From: Betaproteobacteria bacterium
GTDB lineage: Bacteria; Pseudomonadota; Gammaproteobacteria; Burkholderiales; Rhodocyclaceae
Assembly: GCA_016705475.1 (NCBI GenBank)
Contig: JADIYD010000006.1
Coordinates: 186,001-250,000 of the forward strand
DNA: 64,000 bases
Direction of reading: 5' to 3'
Part shown: one piece after another, positions 7,696 to 15,680 of the stretch
Layout: the number at the start of each line of letters is the position of its first letter
Numbering within the stretch: the first letter of the stretch is position 1
Program-made: the position numbers and the translations under genes
Notes under the pieces: generated by a model
Told to the model about the DNA's origin: nothing
Seen by the model: the letters and a program-made list of their open reading frames with translations, nothing else
Databases searched by the model: none

Positions 7696-8879
7696 ACGCT
7701 GGTGGAGCAGGGCGGCGATGCCGCCAGCCAGCAGCAGCCCGGCCATGCCGAACGCCATGGTCAGGGTAGAGCCCCACAGTGCCGGCGCGATGAGCGCCGC
7801 GGCAAGGCCGTTGAAGCCGGACTGAAAAAAGGTCTGACAGGAGGCGGCGAGGCCGCGCTGGGCCGGAAAGGGGTCGAGGGCGAAAAGGGTCAGGCTGGGC
7901 ATGGCCAGCGACATGCCGGTCGTATAGACAAAAACCGGCATGATGCTCCACGGCAACCCGGGCGGCAGCGTCAGGTTCAGGACCAGATTGAAGCCGGCGG
8001 CGCTGCCCATCACGACGTAGCCGAACAGGATGGTTCGGCTCGGTGAAATCTTGCCGGCGAGTCGTCCGGATAGCCACGATCCACCCATCAGGCCGCACAT
8101 CGCGGGACCAAACAGCCAGAGAAAGCCGGTTTCCGGGACGCCGAGATGGGTCATCAGGAAGACCGGTGCCGAGAGGACGTAGAGGAAAAATCCGCCGAAA
8201 TTGAGCGACATCGCGGCGCAAACGAACAGGAAAGGCGGCGAGGTCATGACCGCCCAGTACGTCCTGCCAAGGTAGGCCGGGCGCAGCGACTGGCGTTTTT
8301 CCGGTGGCAGGGTTTCCGGCAGCAGTTTCCAGCAGGCCAGCCACAATGCTGCGGTCGACACGACCAGAAAGGCAAAACCGAACGCCAGCCGAAAAGGGTC
8401 TGCAACCAGCCACCGATCACCGGGGCGATGGCTGGCGCCAGTGCGAACATCATCGTCATCTGCGACATCAGGCGCTGGGCAGCAGCGCCATCAAACAGGT
8501 CGCGGACAATGGCCCGGCTGATGACGATGCCGGCGCCGGCCGTCATGCCCTGCATCGCGCGCCAGAACCACAGGTGCTCGATGCTTGTGGCGAGCGTGCA
8601 GCCCGCCGAGGCGACGGCGAACAGACCGAGGGCGACAAGGATGACGTTGCGGCGGCCAAAGCGGTCAGAAATGGCGCCATGCCACAGGGTCATCAGCGCG
8701 AACGAAAACAGATAGACGGACAGCGTCTGCTGGACTTCGAGTGGCGTGGCGTTGAGTTTTTCACCGATTTCGTGGAACGACGGCAGATAGGTGTCGATGG
8801 AAAACGGTCCAAGTGCCGCCAGTGATGCCAGCAGGATCGCTATGCCACGCGTTTCCCGGCGTGCCGCGGCGTCAGCCAC
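7675..8879 (-). pseudogene. Bcr/CflA-family drug exporter, split by a -1 frameshift
   Basis: Major facilitator of the Bcr/CflA type, which would export drugs or metabolites by proton antiport. The 5' part reads from GTG 8879 (RGIAILLASLAALGPFSIDTYLPSF, the hallmark of the family) to about 8376; the 3' part continues in another frame (STAALWLACWKLLPETLPPE through to 7675). Adding one base to the A4 run at 8374-8377 restores a continuous protein of about 400 residues with 12 helices. The start overlaps the comM stop codon; an in-frame ATG at 8933 is an alternative. Because the lesion is in a homopolymer, it may be a sequencing error rather than true gene loss. Confidence 0.8.
8347..8378 (-). 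repeat. Dispersed motif, degenerate copy at the exporter frameshift
   Basis: On the minus strand TTTTGCC, TTTCTGG, then GTCGACCGCAGCA. The half-structure matches the motif but several core bases differ. It may be a chance match and is listed because it abuts the frameshift. Confidence 0.3.
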
Positions 8880-10368
8880 GGGCGAAGCGTCGATACTGGA
8901 TGGCCTCGGCGACGTGCGTGGCGCGGATATCATCGCTGGCAGCCAGATCGGCGATGGTCCGGGCGACTTTGAGGATGCGATGCCAGGCGCGGGCCGAGAG
9001 GTCGAGCTGGGCGGTGGCCTGTTGCAGCAACTTGTTGCCGGCCGCGTCGGGCTGGCAACTGGCATCGACTTCCTTGGTACTCAGCCGGGCATTGGGTTTC
9101 TGTTGCCGGGCATGCTGGCGGTTCTGGGCCTGTTCGACACGGGTGCGAACAAGGGCCGACGATTCGCCATCCGCCTTGCCGGCCAGGCTTTCGGCGAGCA
9201 GGGCAGGAACTTCGATGACGAGGTCGATGCGGTCGAGGAAGGGGCCGGAGAGCTTGCCGCGATAGCGGGCAATCTGGTCGGGCGTGCATCGGCATTTGTT
9301 TCCGGCTGCGCCGTGGTGACCACACGGGCAGGGGTTCATTGCCGCGATGAGCTGGAATTCAGCCGGGAATTCGGCCTGTCGGGCGGCGCGGGCAATATGG
9401 ACGCGCCCGGTTTCAAGCGGCTCGCGCAGGGTTTCCAGCACTTTCCGGTCAAATTCGGGCAACTCGTCGAGGAAGAGGATGCCTTGGTGTGCCAGGCTGA
9501 TTTCGCCCGGGCGTGGCGGGTTGCCGCCGCCGACCAGTGCGACGGCTGACGCGGTATGGTGCGGTTGCCGGTAGGGGCGAACGCCGAAGGCTTCCGGCCT
9601 GAATTGTCCGACCAGCGACAGCACGGCGGCTGAGGCCTTGGCCGCTTCACCCTGCAGGGCCGGCATGAGGCCGGGCAGGCGGGCGGCGAGCATGGATTTG
9701 CCGGAACCGGGCGGGCCGACCATCAATAACGAATGGTTGCCAGCCGCCGCAATTTCCAGCGCCCGTTTGGCCTGCGACTGCCCGCGAACCTCAGCCAGAT
9801 CAGCGAAAACCGGCTGATTTTCCGGGTTGACCGTGGCAATTGCCTGCGGCAGCGTCTCGCGCTCGGCGAGGTGGGCGCAGACGTCAAGCAGCGAACGGGC
9901 GGCGAGTATTTCGTTGCTGCCGATCAGCGCTGCTTCCCGCGCGCTCGCTTCGGGGAGGATGAAGTGCTTGCCGTGGCCGGCTGTCTGCAACGCCATGGCC
10001 AGTGCGCCGCGAATCGGCCGCAGTTCGCCAGACAGCGACAACTCGCCGGCGAACTCGTAATCAGCCAGATGCTTGCCGGGAATCTGGCCGCTGGCGGCGA
10101 GAATGCCGAGGGCGATGGGCAGATCGAAGCGCCCGGACTCCTTGGGCAAATCGGCGGGCGCCAGATTGACGGTGATGCGCTTGGCCGGAAATTCGAAGCC
10201 GGAATTGATGATGGCAGCGCGCACCCGATCCCGCGCTTCCTTTACTTCGGTGTCGGGGAGCCCAACCAGCGTGAAGCTCGGCAAACCACTGGCGAGATGG
10301 GCCTCGACCGTCACCGGCGGCGCGTTCAGGCCATCCAGTCCGCGACTGTGTGCGATGGCCAGCGCCAT
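8872..10368 (-). CDS. comM: YifB/ComM Mg-chelatase-like AAA ATPase
   Basis: AAA+ ATPase of 498 residues, full length for the family. In naturally competent bacteria ComM is a branch-migration helicase that promotes integration of long heterologous DNA; the same protein is widespread elsewhere. Visible are the N-terminal Lon-like domain (ARSRGLDGLNAPPVTVEAHLASGLPSF region, about 1-170), Walker A GPPGSGKSML (about residue 220), Walker B GILFLDELPEF, a four-cysteine NPCPCGHHG-CRC insert, and the C-terminal domain. The dispersed motif lies at 9818-9836 on the opposite strand. The 3' end overlaps the exporter gene. Presence of comM fits, but does not prove, natural competence. Confidence 0.92.
   Translation of the reverse strand: MALAIAHSRGLDGLNAPPVTVEAHLASGLPSFTLVGLPDTEVKEARDRVRAAIINSGFEFPAKRITVNLAPADLPKESGRFDLPIALGILAASGQIPGKHLADYEFAGELSLSGELRPIRGALAMALQTAGHGKHFILPEASAREAALIGSNEILAARSLLDVCAHLAERETLPQAIATVNPENQPVFADLAEVRGQSQAKRALEIAAAGNHSLLMVGPPGSGKSMLAARLPGLMPALQGEAAKASAAVLSLVGQFRPEAFGVRPYRQPHHTASAVALVGGGNPPRPGEISLAHQGILFLDELPEFDRKVLETLREPLETGRVHIARAARQAEFPAEFQLIAAMNPCPCGHHGAAGNKCRCTPDQIARYRGKLSGPFLDRIDLVIEVPALLAESLAGKADGESSALVRTRVEQAQNRQHARQQKPNARLSTKEVDASCQPDAAGNKLLQQATAQLDLSARAWHRILKVARTIADLAASDDIRATHVAEAIQYRRFARG
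9818..9836 (+). repeat. Dispersed motif, copy inside comM (antisense)
   Basis: TTTTCCGGGTTGACCGTGG: the core with one extra G after CCGG. It lies on the plus strand while comM is read from the minus strand, encoding IATVNPEN there. Confidence 0.65.
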
Positions 10369-10535
10369 TAGTGGTTGGCTTCGTAATTGGCGGAACTGAA
10401 TGAAAGCAATGGATTCGCGTTTCTGGCCAGGCGCGCACCGGAGCGATAGCCAAAGCTATCGCGAGGATGAGCAACAACGCCAGGGACGCGAAGACAAGCT
10501 TTCATGTTTCGTAAATTGCGAAGCCAATCACTCAA

Positions 10536-10778
10536 TTATTGGCCCGAGCGGGCTTTTTCCAGTGCGTCCACGCGGGCTTCGAGATCCTTGAGCTTTTCGC
10601 GCGTACGGGCCAGGACCTGTGCCTGAACGTCGAATTCTTCGCGGGTTACAAGGTCGAGCTTCGAGAAAAAGCCGCTCATGACCATCTTGGCGTTTTTTTC
10701 AATATCCTTGGCCGGTGAGTTGGCCAGCAGGGCGCTGATCTTGGCGCCGAATTCTTCAAGTGTCTTGGGGTCGAGCAT
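10536..10778 (-). CDS. ubiK: Ubiquinone biosynthesis accessory factor UbiK
   Basis: Small protein of 80 residues of the BMFP/UbiK family, which helps aerobic ubiquinone synthesis in gamma- and betaproteobacteria. The N-terminal region (LEEFGAKISALLANSPAKDIEKN) is amphipathic and the C-terminal part (EEFDVQAQVLARTREKLKDLEARVDALE) is a coiled coil, exactly the family layout. GGAGGAC precedes the ATG. It stands alone upstream of comM. The gap 10369-10535 shows no supported gene. Confidence 0.9.
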   Translation of the reverse strand: MLDPKTLEEFGAKISALLANSPAKDIEKNAKMVMSGFFSKLDLVTREEFDVQAQVLARTREKLKDLEARVDALEKARSGQ

Positions 10779-10867
10779 GATGTCCTCCGTGAGGTTTTGA
10801 GTTTAACACAGCGGAATTATTGCGGTTTTTGGCCCCCGCTCGCCTGTGGTGCGTAACGCTCTGTAAC

Positions 10868-10884
10868 TGCACTGGAATGGTGCA
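10868..10884. promoter_or_regulatory. NtrC-type binding site
   Basis: TGCACT-GGAAT-GGTGCA, one base from the symmetric NtrC consensus TGCACC-N5-GGTGCA. It lies about 63 bases upstream of the -24 element of the sigma54 promoter, a normal enhancer position. Together they predict activation of the porin-glnK-amtB genes in nitrogen limitation. Confidence 0.8.
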
Positions 10885-10923
10885 ACAAGATGGTGCGTTA
10901 ACCAGAACAATGTGCCCAATCCT

Positions 10924-10937
10924 TTGATTACGATCAA
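10924..10937. promoter_or_regulatory. FNR/ANR-type box before the porin gene
   Basis: TTGAT-TACG-ATCAA is a perfect FNR/CRP-family half-site palindrome. It lies only ten bases upstream of the -24 element of the sigma54 promoter, where a bound FNR could modulate or block access. Whether it acts with this promoter or with another is unknown. Confidence 0.6.
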
Positions 10938-10946
10938 AAAACAGGC

Positions 10947-10962
10947 TGGCACGGCTCATGCT
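10947..10962 (+). promoter_or_regulatory. Sigma54 promoter (-24/-12) for porin-glnK-amtB
   Basis: TGGCACG-GCTC-ATGCT matches the consensus TGGCACG-N4-TTGCW at all but one base, with correct GG-GC spacing. Predicted start of transcription near 10973, giving a leader of about 47 bases ending in AGGAGAG before ATG 11020. Confidence 0.85.
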
Positions 10963-11019
10963 ATTGCTGTACTGCACAAATTTCTTTTTTCACTTTAATT
11001 AATCCGTAGGAGAGAAAAC

Positions 11020-11781
11020 ATGAAGAAATCACTAATCGCCCTGGCTCTCGTTAGCGCCTTTACCGCACCGGCTTTTGCACAAGAAGCTGCTGCTCCGGTC
11101 AGCGACCACACCCTGACCGGCAATGTCGGTCTGTTCTCCAGCTACCGTTTCCGCGGCATCGACCAGACGATGGGCAAGCCTGCCCTGCAAGGCGGCTTCG
11201 ACTACTCGCACGCCAGCGGCATCTATGTCGGTAACTGGAACTCCAACGTCAGTTCCTATGCCGGTTACCCGGGCGGTAACCTTGAAATGGATTTCTACGC
11301 TGGCTTCAAGAAAGCTTTCGGTGATTTCGGTGTTGATGTCGGTGGTATCTACTACTACTACCCGGGTACGGAAGGTGCTGCTCCGGCGAACACCGGCGTT
11401 GTCTATAACGGCGAACTCTACGTTGGCGCCAGCTGGAAGTTCATTACCGCGAAGGCTTCCTACGCGGTGACCGATTACTTCAATGCAGCCAACAGCAAGG
11501 GTACTTACTACCTAGATCTGGGTGCTGCCTACGACTTGGGCAATGGCTGGGGTGTCAATGGCCACGTCGGCTACCTGGACTTTGCAAACAGCACCACCGG
11601 TGACTACACCGACTGGAAGCTGGGCGCTACCAAGGATATCGGCGGCTATGTGATCGGCCTGTCCTACATCGGTACCGACGCTGACAAGTCCGTCTATACC
11701 TGGACCAACGCTGCCAAGAACAATCAGACCTTCTTCGCTGGCAAGAACACCGTCGTCCTGTCTGTCACCAAGTCTTTCTAA
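11020..11781 (+). CDS. TorF-family putative porin
   Basis: Outer-membrane beta-barrel of 253 residues of the TorF (Gcw_chp) family. A signal peptide (MKKSLIALALVSAFTAPAFA) is followed by alternating aromatic-rich strands (GNVGLFSSYRFRGID, GIYVGNWNSNVS, MDFYAGFKKAFGDFGVDVGGIYYYYPG) and a terminal Phe (VTKSF), the barrel-assembly signal. It is the first gene after the sigma54 promoter and precedes glnK and amtB, so it probably lets ammonium or another nitrogen source cross the outer membrane; that substrate is inferred from context only. AGGAGAG sits six bases before the ATG. Confidence 0.88.
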   Translation: MKKSLIALALVSAFTAPAFAQEAAAPVSDHTLTGNVGLFSSYRFRGIDQTMGKPALQGGFDYSHASGIYVGNWNSNVSSYAGYPGGNLEMDFYAGFKKAFGDFGVDVGGIYYYYPGTEGAAPANTGVVYNGELYVGASWKFITAKASYAVTDYFNAANSKGTYYLDLGAAYDLGNGWGVNGHVGYLDFANSTTGDYTDWKLGATKDIGGYVIGLSYIGTDADKSVYTWTNAAKNNQTFFAGKNTVVLSVTKSF

Positions 11782-11793
11782 GCAAACTTAAAA

Positions 11794-11831
11794 CTCCCCC
11801 GCCAGTGCACCGGCCGGCGCCGGTGGGGGAG
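11794..11831 (+). promoter_or_regulatory. Strong intercistronic hairpin between porin gene and glnK
   Basis: CTCCCCC (11794-11800) pairs with GGGGGAG (11825-11831) around an inner CACCGGC/GCCGGTG stem. No T-run follows, so it is unlikely to be a full terminator. It would protect the 3' end of the porin mRNA or partly attenuate transcription into glnK-amtB. Confidence 0.6.
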
Positions 11832-11865
11832 AACAGATTTCAACCTAAATGGGGAACTAGTCATC

Positions 11866-12204
11866 ATGAAATTCGTTACCGCCATCATCAAGCCGTTCAA
11901 GCTTGACGAAGTGCGTGAAGCGTTGTCCGCCATCGGCGTCCAAGGCATCACTGTCACTGAAGTGAAAGGTTTCGGCCGGCAGAAGGGGCATACCGAGCTC
12001 TATCGGGGCGCTGAATATGTCGTCGATTTCCTGCCAAAAGTGAAGATCGAAGCTGCCGTCAAGGCTGAGCAACTCGATCAGATCATCGAAGCCATCGAGA
12101 AATCGGCCAGCACCGGCAAGATCGGTGACGGCAAGATCTTCGTCTTCGACGTCGAGCAGGTAGTTCGTATCCGGACCGGTGAAACCGGTACCGATGCCCT
12201 CTAA
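11866..12204 (+). CDS. glnK: PII nitrogen regulatory protein GlnK
   Basis: PII signal protein, 112 residues, the standard length. It would bind ATP/ADP and 2-oxoglutarate and close AmtB when ammonium is plentiful. The T-loop carries the uridylylation target Tyr51 (YRGAEYVVDF), and the signature KIGDGKIFV is present in the B/C-loop region. It sits immediately before amtB, as GlnK proteins nearly always do, separated by 13 bases. Expression is expected from the sigma54/NtrC promoter upstream of the porin gene. Confidence 0.96.
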   Translation: MKFVTAIIKPFKLDEVREALSAIGVQGITVTEVKGFGRQKGHTELYRGAEYVVDFLPKVKIEAAVKAEQLDQIIEAIEKSASTGKIGDGKIFVFDVEQVVRIRTGETGTDAL

Positions 12205-12217
12205 GGAGCCAAATATC

Positions 12218-13690
12218 ATGAAACGCGTATTCGCATTGCTGGCTCTCGTCGGCGCCGTTGCTTTCGGCGCGCCGGCCTGGGCCGAGGAAAAGGCTGCCAC
12301 GCCGGCAGCTGTCGCTGCCGAGGTTGCCGCCGCACCGGCAGCTGCCGTTGAAGCCGCAGCGCCTGCTGCTGCACCGGCGCTTGTCGCCAACAAGGGTGAC
12401 AACGCCTGGGTGATGGTCTGTGCCGCGCTGGTCATCCTGATGTCCATCCCTGGCCTGGCGCTGTTTTACGGCGGTCTGGTCCGCACCAAGAACATGCTGT
12501 CGGTGCTCATGCAGGTTTTCGTGACCTTCTCGCTGATCTCGGTTCTCTGGGTGATCTACGGCTACTCCGCCGCCTTCACCGAGGGCAACCAGTTCTTCGG
12601 CGTGCTCGACAAGCTCTTCCTGAAAGGTGTCACGATCGAATCGGTTGGCGCGACCTTCTCCAAGGGTGTCGTCATCTCCGAACTGGCTTTCGTGATCTTC
12701 CAGGGCGCTTTCGCCGCCATTACCTGCGGCCTGATCGTCGGTGCCTTCGCTGAGCGTGCCAAGTTCTCCGCCGTGCTGGTCTTCATGGTCATCTGGTTCA
12801 CGCTGTCCTACATCCCGATGGCACACATGGTCTGGTACTGGGCGGGTCCTGATGCCTACATCGACGCTGCTGCCGGTGAGGCCGCCGGTGCTACCGCAGG
12901 CTTCCTGTTCCAGAAGGGCGCGCTCGACTTTGCTGGCGGCACCGTGGTGCATATCAACGCCGCCGTCGCTGGCCTGGTGGGTGCCTACATGGTTGGCAAG
13001 CGTACCGGTCTCGGCAATGTTGCCATGGCCCCGCACTCCCTGACCTTCACGATGATCGGTGCTTCCCTGCTGTGGTTCGGCTGGTTCGGCTTCAACGCCG
13101 GTTCCGCCCTCGAAGCCTCTGGCGGTGCTGCTCTGGCCATGGTCAATACCTGGGTTGCTACTGCTGCTGCGACGCTGTCCTGGATGTTTGCCGAGTGGAT
13201 GTTGAAGGGCAAGCCTTCCATGCTGGGTGCGGCTTCCGGTGCGGTTGCCGGTCTGGTTGCGATCACCCCGGCGGCCGGCTTCGTCGGCGTCATGGGCGGC
13301 ATCATCATCGGCCTGGTGGCTGGCGTGGTCTGTCTGTGGGGTGTCAATGGCCTGAAGAAGATGCTTGGTGCAGATGACTCCCTCGACGTCTTCGGCGTCC
13401 ATGGCGTCGGCGGCATCACTGGTGCCATCCTGACCGGCGTGTTCGTTGATCCGGCCCTTGGCGGTACGGGTGTCTATGACTACGTGGCCAACGCGGTTGC
13501 CCCGTTCGACATGACCACCCAGGTGATCAGCCAGCTGTGGGGCGTCGGTACCGTTGTCCTGTGGTCCGGCATCGTCTCCCTCGTCACCTTCAAACTGGTG
13601 GATATCGTCATCGGCCTGCGTGTGCCGGAAGACGAAGAGCGTGAAGGTCTCGACCTCACCTCGCACGGCGAAACCGCCTACCACCACTAA
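12218..13690 (+). CDS. amtB: Ammonium transporter AmtB
   Basis: Ammonium channel of 490 residues with 11 membrane helices. ATG 12218 is preferred: AAGGAG at 12203-12208 is well spaced and the protein then has a proper signal peptide, which Amt proteins of Gram-negatives use. An Ala/Pro-rich linker of about 45 residues precedes the core. Hallmarks include GLALFYGGLVRTKNM, the twin pore histidines (MVWYWAGPD... and FGVHGVGG regions) and FNAGSA. GlnK upstream is its cytoplasmic gate. The frame is also open back to a GTG at 12179 inside glnK, which is not credible. A terminator follows at once. Confidence 0.95.
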   Translation: MKRVFALLALVGAVAFGAPAWAEEKAATPAAVAAEVAAAPAAAVEAAAPAAAPALVANKGDNAWVMVCAALVILMSIPGLALFYGGLVRTKNMLSVLMQVFVTFSLISVLWVIYGYSAAFTEGNQFFGVLDKLFLKGVTIESVGATFSKGVVISELAFVIFQGAFAAITCGLIVGAFAERAKFSAVLVFMVIWFTLSYIPMAHMVWYWAGPDAYIDAAAGEAAGATAGFLFQKGALDFAGGTVVHINAAVAGLVGAYMVGKRTGLGNVAMAPHSLTFTMIGASLLWFGWFGFNAGSALEASGGAALAMVNTWVATAAATLSWMFAEWMLKGKPSMLGAASGAVAGLVAITPAAGFVGVMGGIIIGLVAGVVCLWGVNGLKKMLGADDSLDVFGVHGVGGITGAILTGVFVDPALGGTGVYDYVANAVAPFDMTTQVISQLWGVGTVVLWSGIVSLVTFKLVDIVIGLRVPEDEEREGLDLTSHGETAYHH

Positions 13691-13718
13691 AAGAAATCTT
13701 CGTAGTCTCTCTCCCTTT

Positions 13719-13744
13719 GGGCACCTTCGGGTGCCCACTTTTTT
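13719..13744 (+). terminator. Terminator after amtB
   Basis: GGGCACC-TTCG-GGTGCCC stem-loop followed by ACTTTTTT, 28 bases after the amtB stop. A canonical intrinsic terminator that ends the porin-glnK-amtB unit. Confidence 0.88.
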
Positions 13745-13759
13745 GTGGGAAGTTTTTCG

Positions 13760-13790
13760 TTTTTGCCTGTTTTTTCCGGTTGACCGCAGG
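13760..13790 (+). repeat. Dispersed motif, intergenic copy after amtB
   Basis: TTTTTGCCTG and a T6 run followed by core CCGGTTGACCGCAG (13776-13789); the final TGG is replaced by CAG. It lies between the convergent amtB and hydrolase genes. Confidence 0.75.
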
Positions 13791-13818
13791 ATGCGGCTTA
13801 ACTCCGAGCGAAAGCGGC

Positions 13819-14361
13819 TTACTTGATCAGCGGCAGCAATTGACGGAAGTCATCGGTGCCGGCCTGATGCAGCCACTCGAAAAGCACCATTTCCGTGGTG
13901 ACGATGCCGATACCGGCAGCCCGCATTCGCTCGATGGCAGCACTCCGGTTTTCCGGCGTTCGTGACGATGCTGCATCGGCGACCAGATAGACCTCGAAGC
14001 CGGCTGCCAGCAGTCCGAAAGCTGTTTGCAGAACACAGACGTGGGCTTCGGTGCCGGTCAGGATGATTTGTGGCCGTTTGGCGGCGCGCAACAGATCGAT
14101 GACCCCCGGTTCGGCGGCACAGGAAAAGTGCGTTTTCTCGAAAAAGCGGGCGTCGACCGCAGCAGTCCTGATCGCCTCGAGGCTGGGCCCGAGTCCCTTG
14201 ATGTATTGCTCGGAGACGAAAGCCGGTACACCCAGCTGCCGCGCCCCGTCAAGCAGGCGAACCGAATTCGCGACGACGCGTTCGCTGTCATGAATCGCCG
14301 GCGCCAGTTTTTGCTGGATATCGACGACCAGCAGCAGAGAGTCAGCGCGCCGGATCAGCAT
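13819..14361 (-). CDS. Isochorismatase-family cysteine hydrolase
   Basis: Cysteine hydrolase of 180 residues, close to YcaC-like members. ATG 14361, five bases after the purU stop, is preferred over the further upstream ATG 14394 inside purU. The catalytic triad of the family is visible: Asp14 (LVVDIQQKL), Lys76 (FFEKTHFSC) and Cys109 (TEAHVCVLQ). Substrate unknown; isochorismate itself is unlikely because no siderophore genes are nearby. Probably cotranscribed with purU. Confidence 0.88.
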   Translation of the reverse strand: MLIRRADSLLLVVDIQQKLAPAIHDSERVVANSVRLLDGARQLGVPAFVSEQYIKGLGPSLEAIRTAAVDARFFEKTHFSCAAEPGVIDLLRAAKRPQIILTGTEAHVCVLQTAFGLLAAGFEVYLVADAASSRTPENRSAAIERMRAAGIGIVTTEMVLFEWLHQAGTDDFRQLLPLIK

Positions 14362-14365
14362 GGGT

Positions 14366-15229
14366 TCAGCGGAAGACGACGGTCTTGTTGCCATGCACCA
14401 GCACCCGGTCTTCGAGGTGGTAGCGCAGGCCGCGGGCGAGCACGGTTTTCTCGATGTCCTTGCCGTAGCGCACCATGTCGTCCGGTGAATCGGAATGGTC
14501 GATGCGGATGACGTCCTGCTCGATGATCGGGCCGGCGTCGAGTTCGCTCGTCACGTAGTGGCAGGTGGCGCCAATCAGCTTGACGCCGCGCGTGTAGGCC
14601 TGGTGATAGGGCTTGGCGCCGGCAAAGCTGGGCAGGAAGCTGTGGTGGATGTTGATGATTTTGCCGGCCAGCGCGTCGCAGAGTTCAGGCGACAGCACCT
14701 GCATGTAGCGGGCGAGCACCATCGAATCGCCGCGCACGTCGTCGAAAATACGCTGGATCTCGGCGTAGGCGGCGGCCTTGCTGTCCGGGGTAACCGGCAC
14801 GTGATAAAACGGAATCCCATGCCACTCGACAAAGCCACGGAAGGTATCGTGGTTGGAAATGACGCAGGGAATCTCGATGTCGAGTTCCTTGGCCTGCCAG
14901 CGCGCCAGCAGGTCGTAGAGGCAATGTTCCTGCTTGGAAACCATGACGACGACGCGTTTCTTGACCGCGCTGTCGTTGATCTGCCAGGTCATGGCCAGCG
15001 GCTCGGCGACTTCGGTGCGGAAGCGTTCGCGGAACTCGGCGAGCAGGAAAGGCAACGAATTCGCCTTGATCTCGATGCGCATGAAATAGCGACTGGTCAG
15101 CACGTCCGAATGGAAACTCGACTCGAGAATCCAGCCGCCATTGCTGGCGATGAAGCCGGAGACGCGGGCGATGATCCCCACTTGGTCAGGACAGGAAGCT
15201 GAAAGGGTGAAGAAGCGGTCGCTATGCAT
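14366..15229 (-). CDS. purU: Formyltetrahydrofolate deformylase PurU
   Basis: Hydrolyses 10-formyl-tetrahydrofolate to tetrahydrofolate and formate, balancing one-carbon pools. The 287-residue protein has an N-terminal ACT domain (LSASCPDQVGIIARVSGFIASNGGWI, about 8-85) and a formyl-transferase catalytic domain (about 90-285) with HHSFLPSFAGAKPYHQAYTRGVKLIGATCHYV and the catalytic Asp of LDAGPIIEQD. It overlaps the upstream gene by eight bases and is followed closely by the hydrolase gene, forming a small operon. Confidence 0.95.
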   Translation of the reverse strand: MHSDRFFTLSASCPDQVGIIARVSGFIASNGGWILESSFHSDVLTSRYFMRIEIKANSLPFLLAEFRERFRTEVAEPLAMTWQINDSAVKKRVVVMVSKQEHCLYDLLARWQAKELDIEIPCVISNHDTFRGFVEWHGIPFYHVPVTPDSKAAAYAEIQRIFDDVRGDSMVLARYMQVLSPELCDALAGKIINIHHSFLPSFAGAKPYHQAYTRGVKLIGATCHYVTSELDAGPIIEQDVIRIDHSDSPDDMVRYGKDIEKTVLARGLRYHLEDRVLVHGNKTVVFR

Positions 15230-15668
15230 GCTTGTTGTTTCCGGTTGCTGGTGGGCGGATTTTGGTCAGGATTTCACTGGACTTGCCGTGCATGACTTCG
15301 AGCAGTTCATGGCGGGCCACTTTGGCCTCCAGGCCGCGCTCAACCAGATAGGCCATCAGCTCGTCGAAACGCCGGCGCCGAGCTTCGCCCTTGGGCGAAA
15401 TATCGCGCCGGTCGTTGAATGAGTCCATGAGCGTTGAACCGCAGGGGCAATTGCGGAACAGATCGACAATAACCTTGCCATCATCGTCCAACGATTGCTT
15501 GAGACTGCGGCGGCCATTCGGCATGGCATCCGTCTGCATGACGTAGTCGGCGACGTTTTCGAAAGTGCGGCCGCAGCACTTGCAGCGCTTGGGGAAGGTG
15601 GTTTCGGCCAGTGCCTCCAGGCCCCTGACCAATTCCGGATCGAACGTGTGCTCCGACGCCACGGCCAA
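15222..15668 (-). CDS. Conserved hypothetical protein with a CxxC pair
   Basis: A 148-residue protein I cannot assign. The N-terminal half holds KRCKCCGRTF and later FRNCPCGSTLMDSF; together these cysteines could bind a metal such as zinc. The C-terminal half is helical and charged (EARRRRFDELMAYLVERGLEAKVARHELLEVMHG). Its last eight bases overlap purU, and thrH lies 12 bases upstream, so it is part of the thrH-purU operon. A housekeeping role in one-carbon or amino-acid metabolism would be guesswork. Confidence 0.75.
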   Translation of the reverse strand: MAVASEHTFDPELVRGLEALAETTFPKRCKCCGRTFENVADYVMQTDAMPNGRRSLKQSLDDDGKVIVDLFRNCPCGSTLMDSFNDRRDISPKGEARRRRFDELMAYLVERGLEAKVARHELLEVMHGKSSEILTKIRPPATGNNKHA

Positions 15669-15680
15669 CTCGCGACCAGA

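Noticed and set aside
10061..10477. Small frame with a signal-peptide-like start (MLLILAIALAIAPVRAW) upstream of comM
   Set aside because: After about 40 residues it runs into comM in another frame; no ribosome site; no homology features.
12083..13738. 551-codon open frame opposite amtB
   Set aside because: His/Asp/Gly-rich low-complexity antisense translation; amtB and glnK on the plus strand are unambiguous.
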